From contig CAVXZE010000004.1 in the NCBI GenBank assembly GCA_963766175.1, positions 62,001 through 126,000 of the forward strand: a stretch of 64,000 bases of DNA. The letters are read 5' to 3'. Positions 16,491 to 25,358 of the stretch are shown here, piece by piece. A program made the translations under genes and the position numbers. The first letter of the stretch is position 1. Every line of letters begins with the position of its first letter. Below the pieces are notes generated by a model. It was given only the letters and a program-made list of their open reading frames with translations, had not been told where the DNA came from and did no database searches. This DNA is from CAVXZE01 sp963766175. GTDB taxonomy: Bacteria > Myxococcota_A > UBA9160 > UBA6930.

Positions 16491-17567
16491 ATGACACGCC
16501 TGCCGGAGTACATGCCGATCGTGAGTCAACGGATGACCGAGGGCAGCTACCTCCCGCACTACCAGGAGCGGGAGATCACCGATCCGGTGGACCTCTGCGA
16601 TGAGAAGGGCCGGCTCAATCCAGATGCCGTCGGCTGGTCACGCTCCCCGCGCATCCGGGCCAATCTCGCGGGACACTGGCCGCGGAAGAAGAAGTGGAAC
16701 ATGTGGAATTGGATCAGCCCGGAGTTCGTGTTCTCGACCACCCTGGCCGACATCGACTACGCGGCGTTCTGCTCGGTGTCGTTCACCGACTTCAAGACCA
16801 AAGAGAACCTCTCGCACCAGTCTTTCACCCTTCCCCATCGTTTCGAGATGCCGGAGCAGGTCGAGAGAAGCGTGCGCTTCGAAGGCCGGGACATGGAGTA
16901 TTCCAACATCCACCAGGGCGGCGACATGAAGGTCGACTTCAGCGGCCAGACCAAGTCAGGAGAGAAGATCCTGGCCGACTTCCTGGTCCGGAGACCGGAG
17001 GGACACGAGAGCCTCGACATCGTGGTCCCGTGGAGCGCCGAGCGCTTTCAGATGAACTCCAAGCACAATACGCTGCCCTGCGAGGGCCAGGTCACAGTGG
17101 GCGGCAAACGCTACGTGATGGATCCGGCCGACTGCCATGGCGTGCTGGATTTCGGGCGGGGCATGTGGCCCTACCGGTCCTTCTGGAACTGGGGCGTCTG
17201 CACCGGTGTGCAGGGAGGTGATTCGATCGGTGTCAACATGGGCGCCAAGTGGACCACCGGCACCGGCGCGAACGAGAACGGGATCTGTTTCAACGGCCGG
17301 CTCTACAAGGTGATGGAAGACCTGAGCTGGAGCTACGACCCGAGCGACTGGATGAAGCCGTGGAGAGTCCGCTCGGACCACTCCGACACGATCGACATGA
17401 CTCTCCACCCCGTCATGGTGAACAGCTCCCGGCTCAACCTCGGCGTCATCCAAACCGGAGGCGCCTGTCCCTTCGGCCACTGGAAGGGGACCATTCGTTT
17501 CGACGGCAATACCGTCGAGATCGACGGTCTGATCGGCTGGGTGGAGGAGTTTGCGCACTGGTGGTGA
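16491..17567 (+). CDS. DUF2804 family protein
   Basis: The 358-residue protein matches the DUF2804 family, judging by the N-terminal sequence containing EITDPVDLCDEKGRL and the GVLDFGRGMWPYRSFWNWG block. The fold is predicted all-beta, with a carbohydrate-binding or lipocalin-like feel; no catalytic function has been established for the family. It has no signal peptide. The GTGA overlap with the next gene shows it is translated with a PfkB sugar kinase, so a role in handling a sugar derivative is a reasonable guess and no more. Confidence 0.75.
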   Translation: MTRLPEYMPIVSQRMTEGSYLPHYQEREITDPVDLCDEKGRLNPDAVGWSRSPRIRANLAGHWPRKKKWNMWNWISPEFVFSTTLADIDYAAFCSVSFTDFKTKENLSHQSFTLPHRFEMPEQVERSVRFEGRDMEYSNIHQGGDMKVDFSGQTKSGEKILADFLVRRPEGHESLDIVVPWSAERFQMNSKHNTLPCEGQVTVGGKRYVMDPADCHGVLDFGRGMWPYRSFWNWGVCTGVQGGDSIGVNMGAKWTTGTGANENGICFNGRLYKVMEDLSWSYDPSDWMKPWRVRSDHSDTIDMTLHPVMVNSSRLNLGVIQTGGACPFGHWKGTIRFDGNTVEIDGLIGWVEEFAHWW

Positions 17568-18487
17568 GCGGTCAGCCCGGCATCGTCTGCGTGGGTCTCG
17601 CCGTGATGGACCAGATCTACAGCGTCGGGAGGCTCCCCGAAGCGCCGGCGAAGCACTTCGCCACGGCCTTCCGGGAGGTCGGCGGCGGTCCGGCGGCGAA
17701 TGCGGCGGTCGCAATCGCTCGCCTCGGCGGGAGGGCCCGACTCTGGTCGCGAGTCGGCGATGGCCCTGTCGGACAGCGCATCGTGCGCGAGCTGGAGCAG
17801 GAAGGCGTCGACGTGGCGGGCATCCGGCGTCTTCCCGGTGCGCGATCCGGCTGCTCCGCCATCATCGTCGACACCCGTGGCGAGCGCATCATCGTGAACT
17901 TCCGCGGTGAGCGAATGGATCCCGATCCCAGCTGGCTCCCGGTGTCCGAGATTCGCGGGGCGGACGCCGTAGTGGCCGATCTCAGATGGCCCGAGGGCTC
18001 GGCTCGCGCGTTGGCCGAGGCGCGACGGCTCGGCATCCCGGCGCTCCTCGACGCCGACGCGACCCCGCCCCGCGAAGGCGCCGAGGCGTTCGCGGCCGCC
18101 AACCACATCCTCTTCTCCAGCCAGGGTCTGGTTGAATTCACGGAGCTCGCCGATGTCGAAGGGGCGCTTCGCCTGGCCGCGTCTCGAACCGACGCCTGGG
18201 TCGGTGTCTCCGCGGGCAATTGCGGCGTGTACTGGCTGGAGCGAGAGCGCGTTCGCCACCTGCCCGCCTTCGCCGTCGACGTCGTCGACACGCTCGCGGC
18301 GGGCGACGTACTGCACGGCGCTTTCGCGCTCGCGCTGGCCCGGGCCGAGCGCGTCGAGGAGGCGCTCAGGTTCGCCTGCGCCGCCGCGGCGCTCAAGTGC
18401 ACCAGGTCCGGCGGCCGTTCCGGAGCGCCTGGAGCAGACGAGGTCGAGAACTTTCTCGGCGAGCACGCAAATGACGCGAAGGGCTGA
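17564..18487 (+). CDS. PfkB-family sugar kinase, YihV-like
   Basis: The 307-residue ribokinase-fold protein has the N-terminal EVGGGPAANAAVA motif and the C-terminal active-site motif DTLAAGD, where the usual GAGD reads AAGD but the catalytic Asp is kept. Wording across the whole length (VCVGLAVMDQIYSV, VDTRGERIIVNF, AALKCTRSGGRSGAP) resembles my recollection of YihV, the 6-deoxy-6-sulfofructose kinase of E. coli sulfoglycolysis, more than generic fructokinases. It phosphorylates a sugar at a hydroxymethyl group. The start GTG overlaps the DUF2804 stop. Sulfosugar specificity is an inference from similarity and the neighbouring isomerase and exporter. Confidence 0.8.
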   Translation: MSGQPGIVCVGLAVMDQIYSVGRLPEAPAKHFATAFREVGGGPAANAAVAIARLGGRARLWSRVGDGPVGQRIVRELEQEGVDVAGIRRLPGARSGCSAIIVDTRGERIIVNFRGERMDPDPSWLPVSEIRGADAVVADLRWPEGSARALAEARRLGIPALLDADATPPREGAEAFAAANHILFSSQGLVEFTELADVEGALRLAASRTDAWVGVSAGNCGVYWLERERVRHLPAFAVDVVDTLAAGDVLHGAFALALARAERVEEALRFACAAAALKCTRSGGRSGAPGADEVENFLGEHANDAKG

Positions 18488-18508
18488 GGCAAGGAGAGGA
18501 GATTCCCA

Positions 18509-19948
18509 GTGAGCCCGCGACCTGTAATCGGTGTGATGGCGCTGGCGCGCGCCACCTTCGACGTGCCCCACGCGGAGACGACGGCAGCGCGAGCCTTCGC
18601 CACTCTCGGTGCTCTCGAAGCCGAGATCGTCGGCTCCCGATCGCTCCTCTTCGACGAGGACGCCGCGCGCTGCGCGTTGGCGGAGCTGAAACAGAAGCGG
18701 CTCGATCTGATGCTGATCTTGCAGGTCACCTTCACCGATGCCGGAATCACCAAACGAATCGCCGAGGAAATCGAGGCGCCGCTGGCATTCTGGGCCTTCC
18801 CGGAGCCCCGCAGCGGCGGGAGGCTGCGCCTCAACTCGCTCTGCGGTGTCAATCTCGCCGCGCACGCATTGGGAAGGACAGCGCACGGCTATAGCTGGGT
18901 GCACTCCGCACCCGATGCTCCGAAGGCCGCCGCGCGGATCCGCCGCCTGTTCGAGGCCCCTCTCCAGGCCTCACCCCGGTCGGAGCCCGCGCCCGCGCGT
19001 GAGGTGCCCCTCTCCGAGGCCACCTCGATCCGGGCTGAGAAGACACTCGCAGAGCTGAACGGCGCGCGCGTGGGCCTGGTGGGAGAGGCGCCCGACGGCT
19101 TCGACACCTGCAGCTTCGACGAGGGCGTACTCGAGCAACTGCTCGGCGTCCGTCTGGAACGTCTCTCGCTGGACGAGGTGTTTCGGATCGCCAGGGCGCA
19201 GTCGCCGCAGAGCGTCGCGGAGTCGCGTGCGCGGGTCGAGAACGAGCTGGCGGAAACGCGGGAGCTCGATCCTGCAGCACTGGAACGGAGCCTTCGGGTC
19301 TTCGGGGCCTTCTCGGATCTGGCGCGGGAGCGCAAGCTCTCAGCGCTCGCCGTGCGCTGCTGGCCGGAGTTCTTCACCGCGTACGGCTGCGCGGCTTGCG
19401 GGCCGATGGCGATGACGGGCCAGGACGGCGTTCCCTGTGCCTGCGAGGCCGACGTCTACGGCGCCGTGACCAGCCTGATGCTGCAGGCCATCACGGAGGC
19501 GCCTCCCTTCATGGCCGACCTCGTCGACGTGGATCGGGAGGGAGACACTGCCGTGGTCTGGCATTGCGGCCTGGCCCCCGTCTCGATGGCCGACCCGGAC
19601 CAGAGGCCGCGCGCCGGCATCCACTCCAACCGCAAGATGCCCCTTCTAGGCGAGTTTGCACTCACACCCGGCCGCGTCACGATGGCGCGGCTCAGCCAGT
19701 CGCGAGGCCTGCTGCGCCTCGTCGTCGCCGGCGGCGAGATGCTGAAGGCGCCGCAGAGCTTCTCGGGCACGTCGGGGGTGATCCGCTTTGATCGACCTGC
19801 CGGCGACGTGCTCGATCGCATCCTGAAAGAGGGCATCGAGCATCACTACAGCCTCGCATACGGCGATTGCCGCGCAGTGCTTCGGGCAATCGCCGAGAAA
19901 CTCTCCCTGCCCCTCCTGGACCTCGATCGAGCGAACGCCGCCACCTGA
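18509..19948 (+). CDS. L-fucose/arabinose isomerase-like protein
   Basis: The 479-residue protein has an N-terminal domain like FucI/AraA-type ketol isomerases (VIGVMALARATFDVP, KRLDLMLIL) and a C-terminal domain beginning near residue 375 (HSNRKMPLLGEFALTPG) typical of the fucose-isomerase C-terminal fold. A central metal site is suggested by the conserved Glu/Asp and CGPMAMTG region. It would interconvert an aldose and ketose. It starts 21 bases after the kinase, so isomerisation followed by phosphorylation is the likely order. Isomerases of this superfamily serve sulfoquinovose in some Gram-positive sulfoglycolysis routes. That specific substrate is not proven here. Confidence 0.75.
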   Translation: MSPRPVIGVMALARATFDVPHAETTAARAFATLGALEAEIVGSRSLLFDEDAARCALAELKQKRLDLMLILQVTFTDAGITKRIAEEIEAPLAFWAFPEPRSGGRLRLNSLCGVNLAAHALGRTAHGYSWVHSAPDAPKAAARIRRLFEAPLQASPRSEPAPAREVPLSEATSIRAEKTLAELNGARVGLVGEAPDGFDTCSFDEGVLEQLLGVRLERLSLDEVFRIARAQSPQSVAESRARVENELAETRELDPAALERSLRVFGAFSDLARERKLSALAVRCWPEFFTAYGCAACGPMAMTGQDGVPCACEADVYGAVTSLMLQAITEAPPFMADLVDVDREGDTAVVWHCGLAPVSMADPDQRPRAGIHSNRKMPLLGEFALTPGRVTMARLSQSRGLLRLVVAGGEMLKAPQSFSGTSGVIRFDRPAGDVLDRILKEGIEHHYSLAYGDCRAVLRAIAEKLSLPLLDLDRANAAT

Positions 19949-20238
19949 CCGGCCAACCCTCGAATGGCAGTGAGCGGATGTCCTTTCGGAAAGAGAGGAA
20001 TCGGTCGTAGTTCCTCTTCGGTGATCATCGGAGGCTCTTGGGGATTCAAGCCAACCCCGTGGTCCGCCATCTCGATGGTCGATCCCATCCCCTCGGCCTC
20101 GAGCGCTTCTTCGATGACCTTCAGCAGATGCTGGGTCTCGACGCCCTCGGCCCGGCGCACGCGATCCTCGTACTCGCTTCGCGGGAAGTCTGCATACAGG
20201 GGGGTATCCCAGATCCGCTTCTCTTGCTTCTGCAACAT
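19846..20238 (-). pseudogene. remnant of an M24/creatinase-type peptidase
   Basis: An ORF of 130 codons with a very strong ribosome site (GGAGGAGGAG) begins like an M24 peptidase of the creatinase/Xaa-Pro dipeptidase group (DFPRSEYEDRVRRA). It then jumps directly to a C-terminal-like segment (DHGVGLNPQEPPMI, compare the GHGIG...HEPP site of the family). The roughly 300 residues normally between are missing. The ORF then runs 103 bases antisense into the isomerase gene with no family resemblance. I read it as an internally deleted, in-frame relic; an intact small unknown protein is the alternative. Confidence 0.45.
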
Positions 20239-20350
20239 GACATCTCCTCCTCCAACCATTGAAGAACAGGCGCCTCGAAGGGTCAAGTGTGGCTGGAGCC
20301 ATCGACCTGGCACCCGAGGCCCGGCCGAGCGGCATTCGCGGGAACGCTAC

Positions 20351-20385
20351 CCCGCGGGTAGCCCGCCGTGTAGAATACCCGCGGG
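20351..20385. promoter_or_regulatory. ten-base inverted repeat at the luciferase-like gene promoter
   Basis: CCCGCGGGTA (20351-20360) and TACCCGCGGG (20376-20385) are perfect complements separated by 15 bases. TAGAAT at 20371-20376 between the arms is a good -10 box, and the right arm runs into the ribosome site GGGAGGAA of the gene starting at 20397. A repressor operator, or a hairpin masking the ribosome site, would both fit. Confidence 0.45.
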
Positions 20386-20396
20386 AGGAATCACTC

Positions 20397-21383
20397 GTGC
20401 GGCTCAGCCTCTCCTTCATGGGCATTTCCCCGATCGACTCGACGCTTCCGGCCGTGCGCGCGGCCGAGCGGTTCGGGCTCGACGGGGTCTGGTCGGCCGA
20501 ACACATCGGCTTTCACGACGCCATCGTCCCGAGCGCCCTCTATCTCCGGGAGACCGAGCGGCTCGAGGTCGCCGTGGTCGGGATCTCCACCGCCGGTCGC
20601 CACCCGGGCCTGATTGCGATGGAGCTATCCTCGCTGGCGGAGCTCGGCCCCGGACGGGTCCGCGTCCAGGTCGGCACCGGCGATCCCTCCCTCATCGCGA
20701 AGCTCGGCAAGGAGCTCGCGCACCCGGCTCGCTCGACCGAACAGTTGGTGGACACGCTGCGGGGCGCGCTCGCTGGCGACGAGATGAACGTCGAGCACCC
20801 GGGCTACGCCTTCCGCGGCTTCAAGGTGAATCCCCTCGCGCCACCACCAGCCGTAGATGTGATGGCAGTCCGGCCGTTGATGGTGCGCACCGCAGCACGC
20901 GTGGGCGACGGTCTCTCGATCAGCATGGCTGCGTCGCAGGCCTACCTCAGCGACACGGTGCGCGACGTCGAACGTGAGCTCGCAGCCCGGGGACGCGATC
21001 GCGCCAGCTTCCGCATCAGCGCCGTGGCGCTCGGGGTCATCAGCGAGGATCTGGCCATAGCGCGCAGCAGTGCGGCCCCCCTCTTCACCATCTTCGATCC
21101 GGCGATGCTCGAGTACCTCGCGCGTGACGTCATCGAGCCGGGAGCACTGGTCGCAGCGGTGGAGTCGGAGGGAACGGCTGGCGCCATGCGGATCCTTACG
21201 CCGGAGGTGGTCGAGGGGATCGCCTTGGTGGCGACGCCAGCGCAGCTCGGTGCCGCGCTGGAGCGCTACGCGGCGACCGGAATCGACGAGCTGGCGGTCT
21301 CGATCTTCGCCGCACCGGAAGAGCAGCCCGCGATCGTGGAGCAGCTCGCCGCCGCGCGTCCCGTGCGCGCCAGCTCCGTCTGA
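20397..21383 (+). CDS. luciferase-like (LLM class) flavin- or F420-dependent oxidoreductase
   Basis: The 328-residue TIM-barrel protein has the family blocks AAERFGLDGVWSAEHIGFHD, an AVVGISTAGRHPGLIAMELSSL region and GRVRVQVGTGDPSL. Members use FMNH2 or F420 in oxygenation or hydride transfer. Which cofactor is used cannot be told from sequence by eye. The GTG start at 20397 is set by GGGAGGAA seven bases upstream. It follows the sugar module on the same strand but has its own promoter-like region. In some organisms an LLM enzyme desulfonates sulfoquinovose; in an anaerobe an F420-type hydride transfer is more likely. Confidence 0.75.
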   Translation: MRLSLSFMGISPIDSTLPAVRAAERFGLDGVWSAEHIGFHDAIVPSALYLRETERLEVAVVGISTAGRHPGLIAMELSSLAELGPGRVRVQVGTGDPSLIAKLGKELAHPARSTEQLVDTLRGALAGDEMNVEHPGYAFRGFKVNPLAPPPAVDVMAVRPLMVRTAARVGDGLSISMAASQAYLSDTVRDVERELAARGRDRASFRISAVALGVISEDLAIARSSAAPLFTIFDPAMLEYLARDVIEPGALVAAVESEGTAGAMRILTPEVVEGIALVATPAQLGAALERYAATGIDELAVSIFAAPEEQPAIVEQLAAARPVRASSV

Positions 21384-21391
21384 GCCTCGAA

Positions 21392-22567
21392 TCAGTGGCG
21401 CCAGGTGATCCCGATCATCGCGATCTGTCCGTCGATGCTGTAGCGGCCCGGGAGGATCAATGCCTCGTCGGCCCCGATATCCCGGCTGCCTCGGAAGGCA
21501 TGCCCCGCCATGAAGTCGACCGACCAGGGGTCGAGGTTCAGACTGAATCCAACTCCCACGCGGGTGTCCTGGGTGTCGAAGACCAGCGGCGAGACCCCTT
21601 TGTCGCCCACGATCGCATTGGAGTGCCCCACGCCCAGACGAAGGGTGAGAAACTCGTTCCAGATGTACTCCAATCCGGCGCTGACCAGCCATTCGTCCTT
21701 CGCGCTGGGAACGAATGGCGCATCCGCGGCCTCGGTCACTTCGAACTCGATCGTCGAATTGCCGAACGAGCTGCTGTCGGTCCATCGACCCGCCAGCGAG
21801 ACGACGATCCGCTCCCCGAAATGCTTGGTCACGCCGGCGAATACCTGCGTCGGCATCTTCAGCTCCAGGTCGACGTCCTGGCTGCTTCCGGCGAGCGGCA
21901 TGTCTCCATCCATCCAGACCTTGCCAGGGGTGCGCAGTCCCAGACCCACGGCGAGCCCGGGACGGGGTTCCCAGCGCAGGCCCAGCATGCCCTGGATTCC
22001 AGGCCCGTTGAGCCGGTACTTGAAACGAAGCCCGCCGAGCGTATAGCGATTGTGGAGGAGACCGAAGAGAGGTGTGATGGCGGCGCCCACGGAGAGCCGA
22101 TCGCTGAAGCGATACGCCACCCCCGCACCAAAGGTGAAGACACCCGCTTCGCTGAGGAAGTCGTCCGGCACCCCTTCCAAAGGATCCGCTCCAAAGTCGA
22201 ACTTGTTTCCGACACTTCCATACATGGCGAATCCGACGTGCCAGGAGCTCCTTCGCGGGACCGCGAGTCCCATCGCCGGAGACGATACGAAGACCGAGCT
22301 GGTCTCGTCGTAGGTCGATGGTGCGGAGACATCCATGCGGGGATTTGCGAACGCGAAGGCGGCCGAGCCATCGACGGTCATCTTGTCGAACAGAGCCAGG
22401 CCAGCCGGGTTGGAAAACATCGCTGCACTCGGCGTCCTCGGTTCGGCCACGGTGGAGCCGCTCAGTGCAGTGTCGCGAGCGCTGGTACTCGAGACGAGTA
22501 GCTGAGAGGCGGTGGAGGGCCATGCAAAGAGCCACACGGCGACGATGAGTAGAGTCCTTCGCACCAT
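21392..22567 (-). CDS. FadL/OmpP1/TodX-family outer membrane transporter
   Basis: The 391-residue protein has a Sec signal peptide (VRRTLLIVAVWLFAWPSTAS) followed by the family N-terminal hatch SARDTALSGSTVAEPRTPSAA and the NPAGLALF motif, then a beta-barrel alternation ending in an aromatic-rich strand (IAMIGITWRH). FadL proteins let long-chain fatty acids and aromatic hydrocarbons diffuse through the outer membrane, which fits the acyl-CoA and aromatic genes around. It ends nine bases from the convergent luciferase-like gene. Confidence 0.85.
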   Translation of the reverse strand: MVRRTLLIVAVWLFAWPSTASQLLVSSTSARDTALSGSTVAEPRTPSAAMFSNPAGLALFDKMTVDGSAAFAFANPRMDVSAPSTYDETSSVFVSSPAMGLAVPRRSSWHVGFAMYGSVGNKFDFGADPLEGVPDDFLSEAGVFTFGAGVAYRFSDRLSVGAAITPLFGLLHNRYTLGGLRFKYRLNGPGIQGMLGLRWEPRPGLAVGLGLRTPGKVWMDGDMPLAGSSQDVDLELKMPTQVFAGVTKHFGERIVVSLAGRWTDSSSFGNSTIEFEVTEAADAPFVPSAKDEWLVSAGLEYIWNEFLTLRLGVGHSNAIVGDKGVSPLVFDTQDTRVGVGFSLNLDPWSVDFMAGHAFRGSRDIGADEALILPGRYSIDGQIAMIGITWRH

Positions 22568-22716
22568 CCACTGCCCCTCTTTCTGCGCTGCAGGAACATC
22601 GCGGCGCCTGCCAAGGTAGCTCTTTCTCCGATGGTTACCTTCCGATAGGACAGCGTCGTGGACGTGGACGAGGCCTTCAACCAGGCCGTGCTCGATTCCA
22701 TGAATCGGGTCGTATG

Positions 22717-24282
22717 CTAACCAGACTCGGGCTCCCGCTCGAGGCCGAATGCCTTGATCAGGTTGTAGACGTGCGACCGCGCCAGGTCGAGCTGGCGCGC
22801 GGTCTCGGCGACGTTCCAGCCCGTCTCGGCCAGCGCCTTCAAGACGAGCTCGCGCTGGAAGCGCCGCGTGGCCTCCTGGAAGCTGAACGCCTCGGCTTCG
22901 TCGCTCGCGTCACCAGGCGACTCGGGGAAGACGTGGTGCCGCTCGACGCGGCGGGCGCCTTCGCCGGCCGCGCGGAGCGCCGCCGCCTCGATGGCGTGGG
23001 AGAGCTGTCGCACGTTGCCGGGCCACTCGGCCGCCTCGAGGGCCCGGAGCGCACCTGGTGAGAACTCGAGCGGCGCCCGGCCGTGACGGTCGAAGGCCCT
23101 CGAGCAGTGGTAGCGGGCGAGCTCGGGGATGTCCTCGCGGCGCTCCGCGAGCGTCGGCAGGCGGATCGGAAGAATCTGGAGGCGGTAGAAGAGATCCTCG
23201 CGAAAGCGTCGCGTGCGCACCGCCTCCGCGAGATCGGAGTTCGTCGCAGCGATGACTCGGACGTCGGCGCGCACCGGCTGTGATCCACCCAGGGGGTAGT
23301 ACTGTCTCGACTGAAGCAGCTGGAGGAGCTTGGACTGGGCGGCGAGGGGAACCTCCCCGATCTCGTCGAGGAAGAGCGTCCCACTCTCCGCGGCTGCCAC
23401 CTTGCCCTCGACGGGCCCCTGGGCGGTGGAGTGCGCGCCGCGGAGCGAGCCGAAGAGCTCGCTCTCGATCAGCGTCTCCGGCAGGGCGGCGCAGTTCAGG
23501 TCGACGAATGGACCGGTGGCGCGCGGACTGTTGTCGTGAATCACGCGAGCGAGAATGTTCTTTCCGGTGCCGGACTCGCCGGTCAACAGCACGTTCACGT
23601 CCACGGGCGCGACCAAGGCCGCCTGCCGGAGCACGCCCGCGAGTGCCTCACTACGCCCGATGACGCCGACCAGGCGGAGCTCCCGACGAAGTGGCAGCGT
23701 GGGATCAGCGGCGCTTCGCGCCTGCTCGCGCACCACGAGTCTCTCGCCCAACGGCGCCAGGTGTCGTGCGAAGAGCTCCGCCTGCGCGCGATCGTCCTCC
23801 GTGAACGGACCGGGCTCGCCGCGGCCCTGCAGGTAGACCACGCCGAGCGACGCATCCACGCCAATCGGCGCGCAGAGCACCGCCTCGATCCGGTGCGCCT
23901 TCACGCTCGAACGGTCGCTGAAGCGTGGGTCGAGCAGGGCCGAGGCCGTCGAGACCGTCTGTCCGCTACCGAGAGCCTCCGCGATGATCCCGCGCGAGAT
24001 CGCATCGCGGATGTCTTCGACCTCCTGGGAGGAGCAGTCGTGAGCCATCCACCAGGCCGAGTCGGCCTCATCCGAGTCTTTCACGCGCAGCTCGAGGTAG
24101 CCGCGGCGAGCGCCACTCGCCTCGACGATCAGGGCAAGGGCCTCACGCAGGAAGGGCTCGAGCTCTTCCTGGGCGCCGAGATCCAGCAGGCGACGGTAGA
24201 GATCCCGCTCCTGCCGGAGGCGGTCGGTCTCGGGAGTCTGCGGTGCTTCGACCATCCGCACGTTCCAGTTTTTCTTCATCAT
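22717..24282 (-). CDS. GAF-AAA+-Fis regulator with altered GAFTGA loop
   Basis: The 521-residue protein has an N-terminal GAF-like sensor domain (about 45-190) and a sigma54-type AAA+ domain (about 205-440) with Walker A GESGTGKN, Walker B GTLFLDEIGE and sensor/arginine-finger regions (RFREDLFYRLQI). It ends in a Fis-type helix-turn-helix (WNVAETARQLDLARSHVYNL). The loop that should read GAFTGA, which contacts sigma54, reads GAHSTA. It therefore may not activate sigma54 promoters. The start ATG-ATG at 24282 was chosen where similarity to a coiled N-terminus begins. It lies downstream of a small GAF-like gene on the same strand. Confidence 0.85.
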   Translation of the reverse strand: MMKKNWNVRMVEAPQTPETDRLRQERDLYRRLLDLGAQEELEPFLREALALIVEASGARRGYLELRVKDSDEADSAWWMAHDCSSQEVEDIRDAISRGIIAEALGSGQTVSTASALLDPRFSDRSSVKAHRIEAVLCAPIGVDASLGVVYLQGRGEPGPFTEDDRAQAELFARHLAPLGERLVVREQARSAADPTLPLRRELRLVGVIGRSEALAGVLRQAALVAPVDVNVLLTGESGTGKNILARVIHDNSPRATGPFVDLNCAALPETLIESELFGSLRGAHSTAQGPVEGKVAAAESGTLFLDEIGEVPLAAQSKLLQLLQSRQYYPLGGSQPVRADVRVIAATNSDLAEAVRTRRFREDLFYRLQILPIRLPTLAERREDIPELARYHCSRAFDRHGRAPLEFSPGALRALEAAEWPGNVRQLSHAIEAAALRAAGEGARRVERHHVFPESPGDASDEAEAFSFQEATRRFQRELVLKALAETGWNVAETARQLDLARSHVYNLIKAFGLEREPESG

Positions 24283-24545
24283 ATCACCGGGATTCGCAGG
24301 TTCTTCGCCAATTCGCCGGCGCGCCTGCGGTTTTCCTGGAGAGCACAGGGCGGAAGAGCGAATTGCGGCTTCGCTTTCGCAAAGGACGAGCGCAGTGGAC
24401 CGCAAGGCGTCCAGGATCGTGGACAACCTGGCACTGCGAGCCAGGAACCGACCTGGTCGATGCCACCGAGGAGCGCCAGGGTTTCCCCGGGGGCAAAGAG
24501 GGCGCGGCGGGAGAAGGTGACCGCCCGGCTCTCGGTGGGAGTCCA

Positions 24546-25127
24546 TCATTGGCGCGAAAAGGCGGCGGCCGACGCGCCCGCGACGAAGGGAAGTGGGTGC
24601 TCGGACCCCGGCCAGGGCGCTCCGTTCCGCGCGATGCGGAGGCACGCGGAAGCGGGGGCCAGGGCCCGAGCAAGGCGGTCGGGATCGAACGCTGCAAGCG
24701 GTCCACCCACCAGCAAGAACGCCTCGAGATCTCGATCGATCGAGAGCGGCACGATTGCGATGGCGCCCGTACGCCGCAGCAACGCGCGATCCACCGGATC
24801 CAGCGCGGCGTCGAAGAGGCGCGCGCGATGAGAGCGAGTGGTCATTACGGGTCCGCAGGCGCGCCGCAGGGCGCGGGGGAGCGATCCAGCGACGGTGAAG
24901 ACCGGCGCGTCCTGGATCCCGCTCACGACGGCAGGCTCGAAGGCCCGATCCCTTCGCATGTAGACCGCGTGGGGCGAGGCCGCGAGCGCGTCGGCGAGTC
25001 GGTGGGACGCTGCGGTCATCTCGAGGCGCTGACGACGGACCAGCGCCAGCGCTCGGCCGCGGAACCGATGATGGGCCGGGTTCTGATGATCCCTGTCCTC
25101 GTTTTGCCTGTTGAAGAAATTCCACAT
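24546..25127 (-). CDS. hypothetical protein, possible GAF-like domain
   Basis: The 193-residue ORF starts at ATG 25127 with AAGGA upstream. It is Arg/Ala-rich, with a C-terminal segment (GAIAIVPLSIDRDLEAFLLVGG followed by ARALAPASACL) that resembles the end of a GAF domain, like the sensor of the regulator 263 bases downstream. The N-terminal 40 residues are polar. No catalytic motif is seen. It may be a co-sensor for the AAA+ regulator. Codon pattern is compatible with coding, but the competing long open frame over the same bases means it should be treated with caution. Confidence 0.45.
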   Translation of the reverse strand: MWNFFNRQNEDRDHQNPAHHRFRGRALALVRRQRLEMTAASHRLADALAASPHAVYMRRDRAFEPAVVSGIQDAPVFTVAGSLPRALRRACGPVMTTRSHRARLFDAALDPVDRALLRRTGAIAIVPLSIDRDLEAFLLVGGPLAAFDPDRLARALAPASACLRIARNGAPWPGSEHPLPFVAGASAAAFSRQ

Positions 25128-25358
25128 GGCGAATCCTTGCTCCGATTGTCGATGCAACGAGTCAAAGCAAGGCGCATGCCAGGCCGGCGGGGATCGCCGA
25201 AAGTGAGGAATTTCAGGTAGTTCCAGCAAGGCCGATGCGGCGAAGAGGCCACCCGCGTCCAGTTGGGTGGTCGCCTTTCAGCAGGAGGTGTCCACCCGCG
25301 TGGACTCCCGGCGTGTCATCATCCCTGTGCAGTTCAGGTGAGCTGAGGAGAGGAGACA

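Noticed and set aside
16491..21383. Complete sulfoglycolysis pathway
   Set aside because: No sulfoquinovosidase, aldolase, transaldolase or SLA dehydrogenase was found; only a kinase, isomerase and transporter support the idea.
24283..25125. Long N-terminal extension of the AAA+ regulator in the same frame
   Set aside because: The upstream part is Arg/Pro/Ser-rich and unlike any domain, whereas a paired ATG-ATG at 24282 begins a normal regulator; the extension is an open frame by chance.
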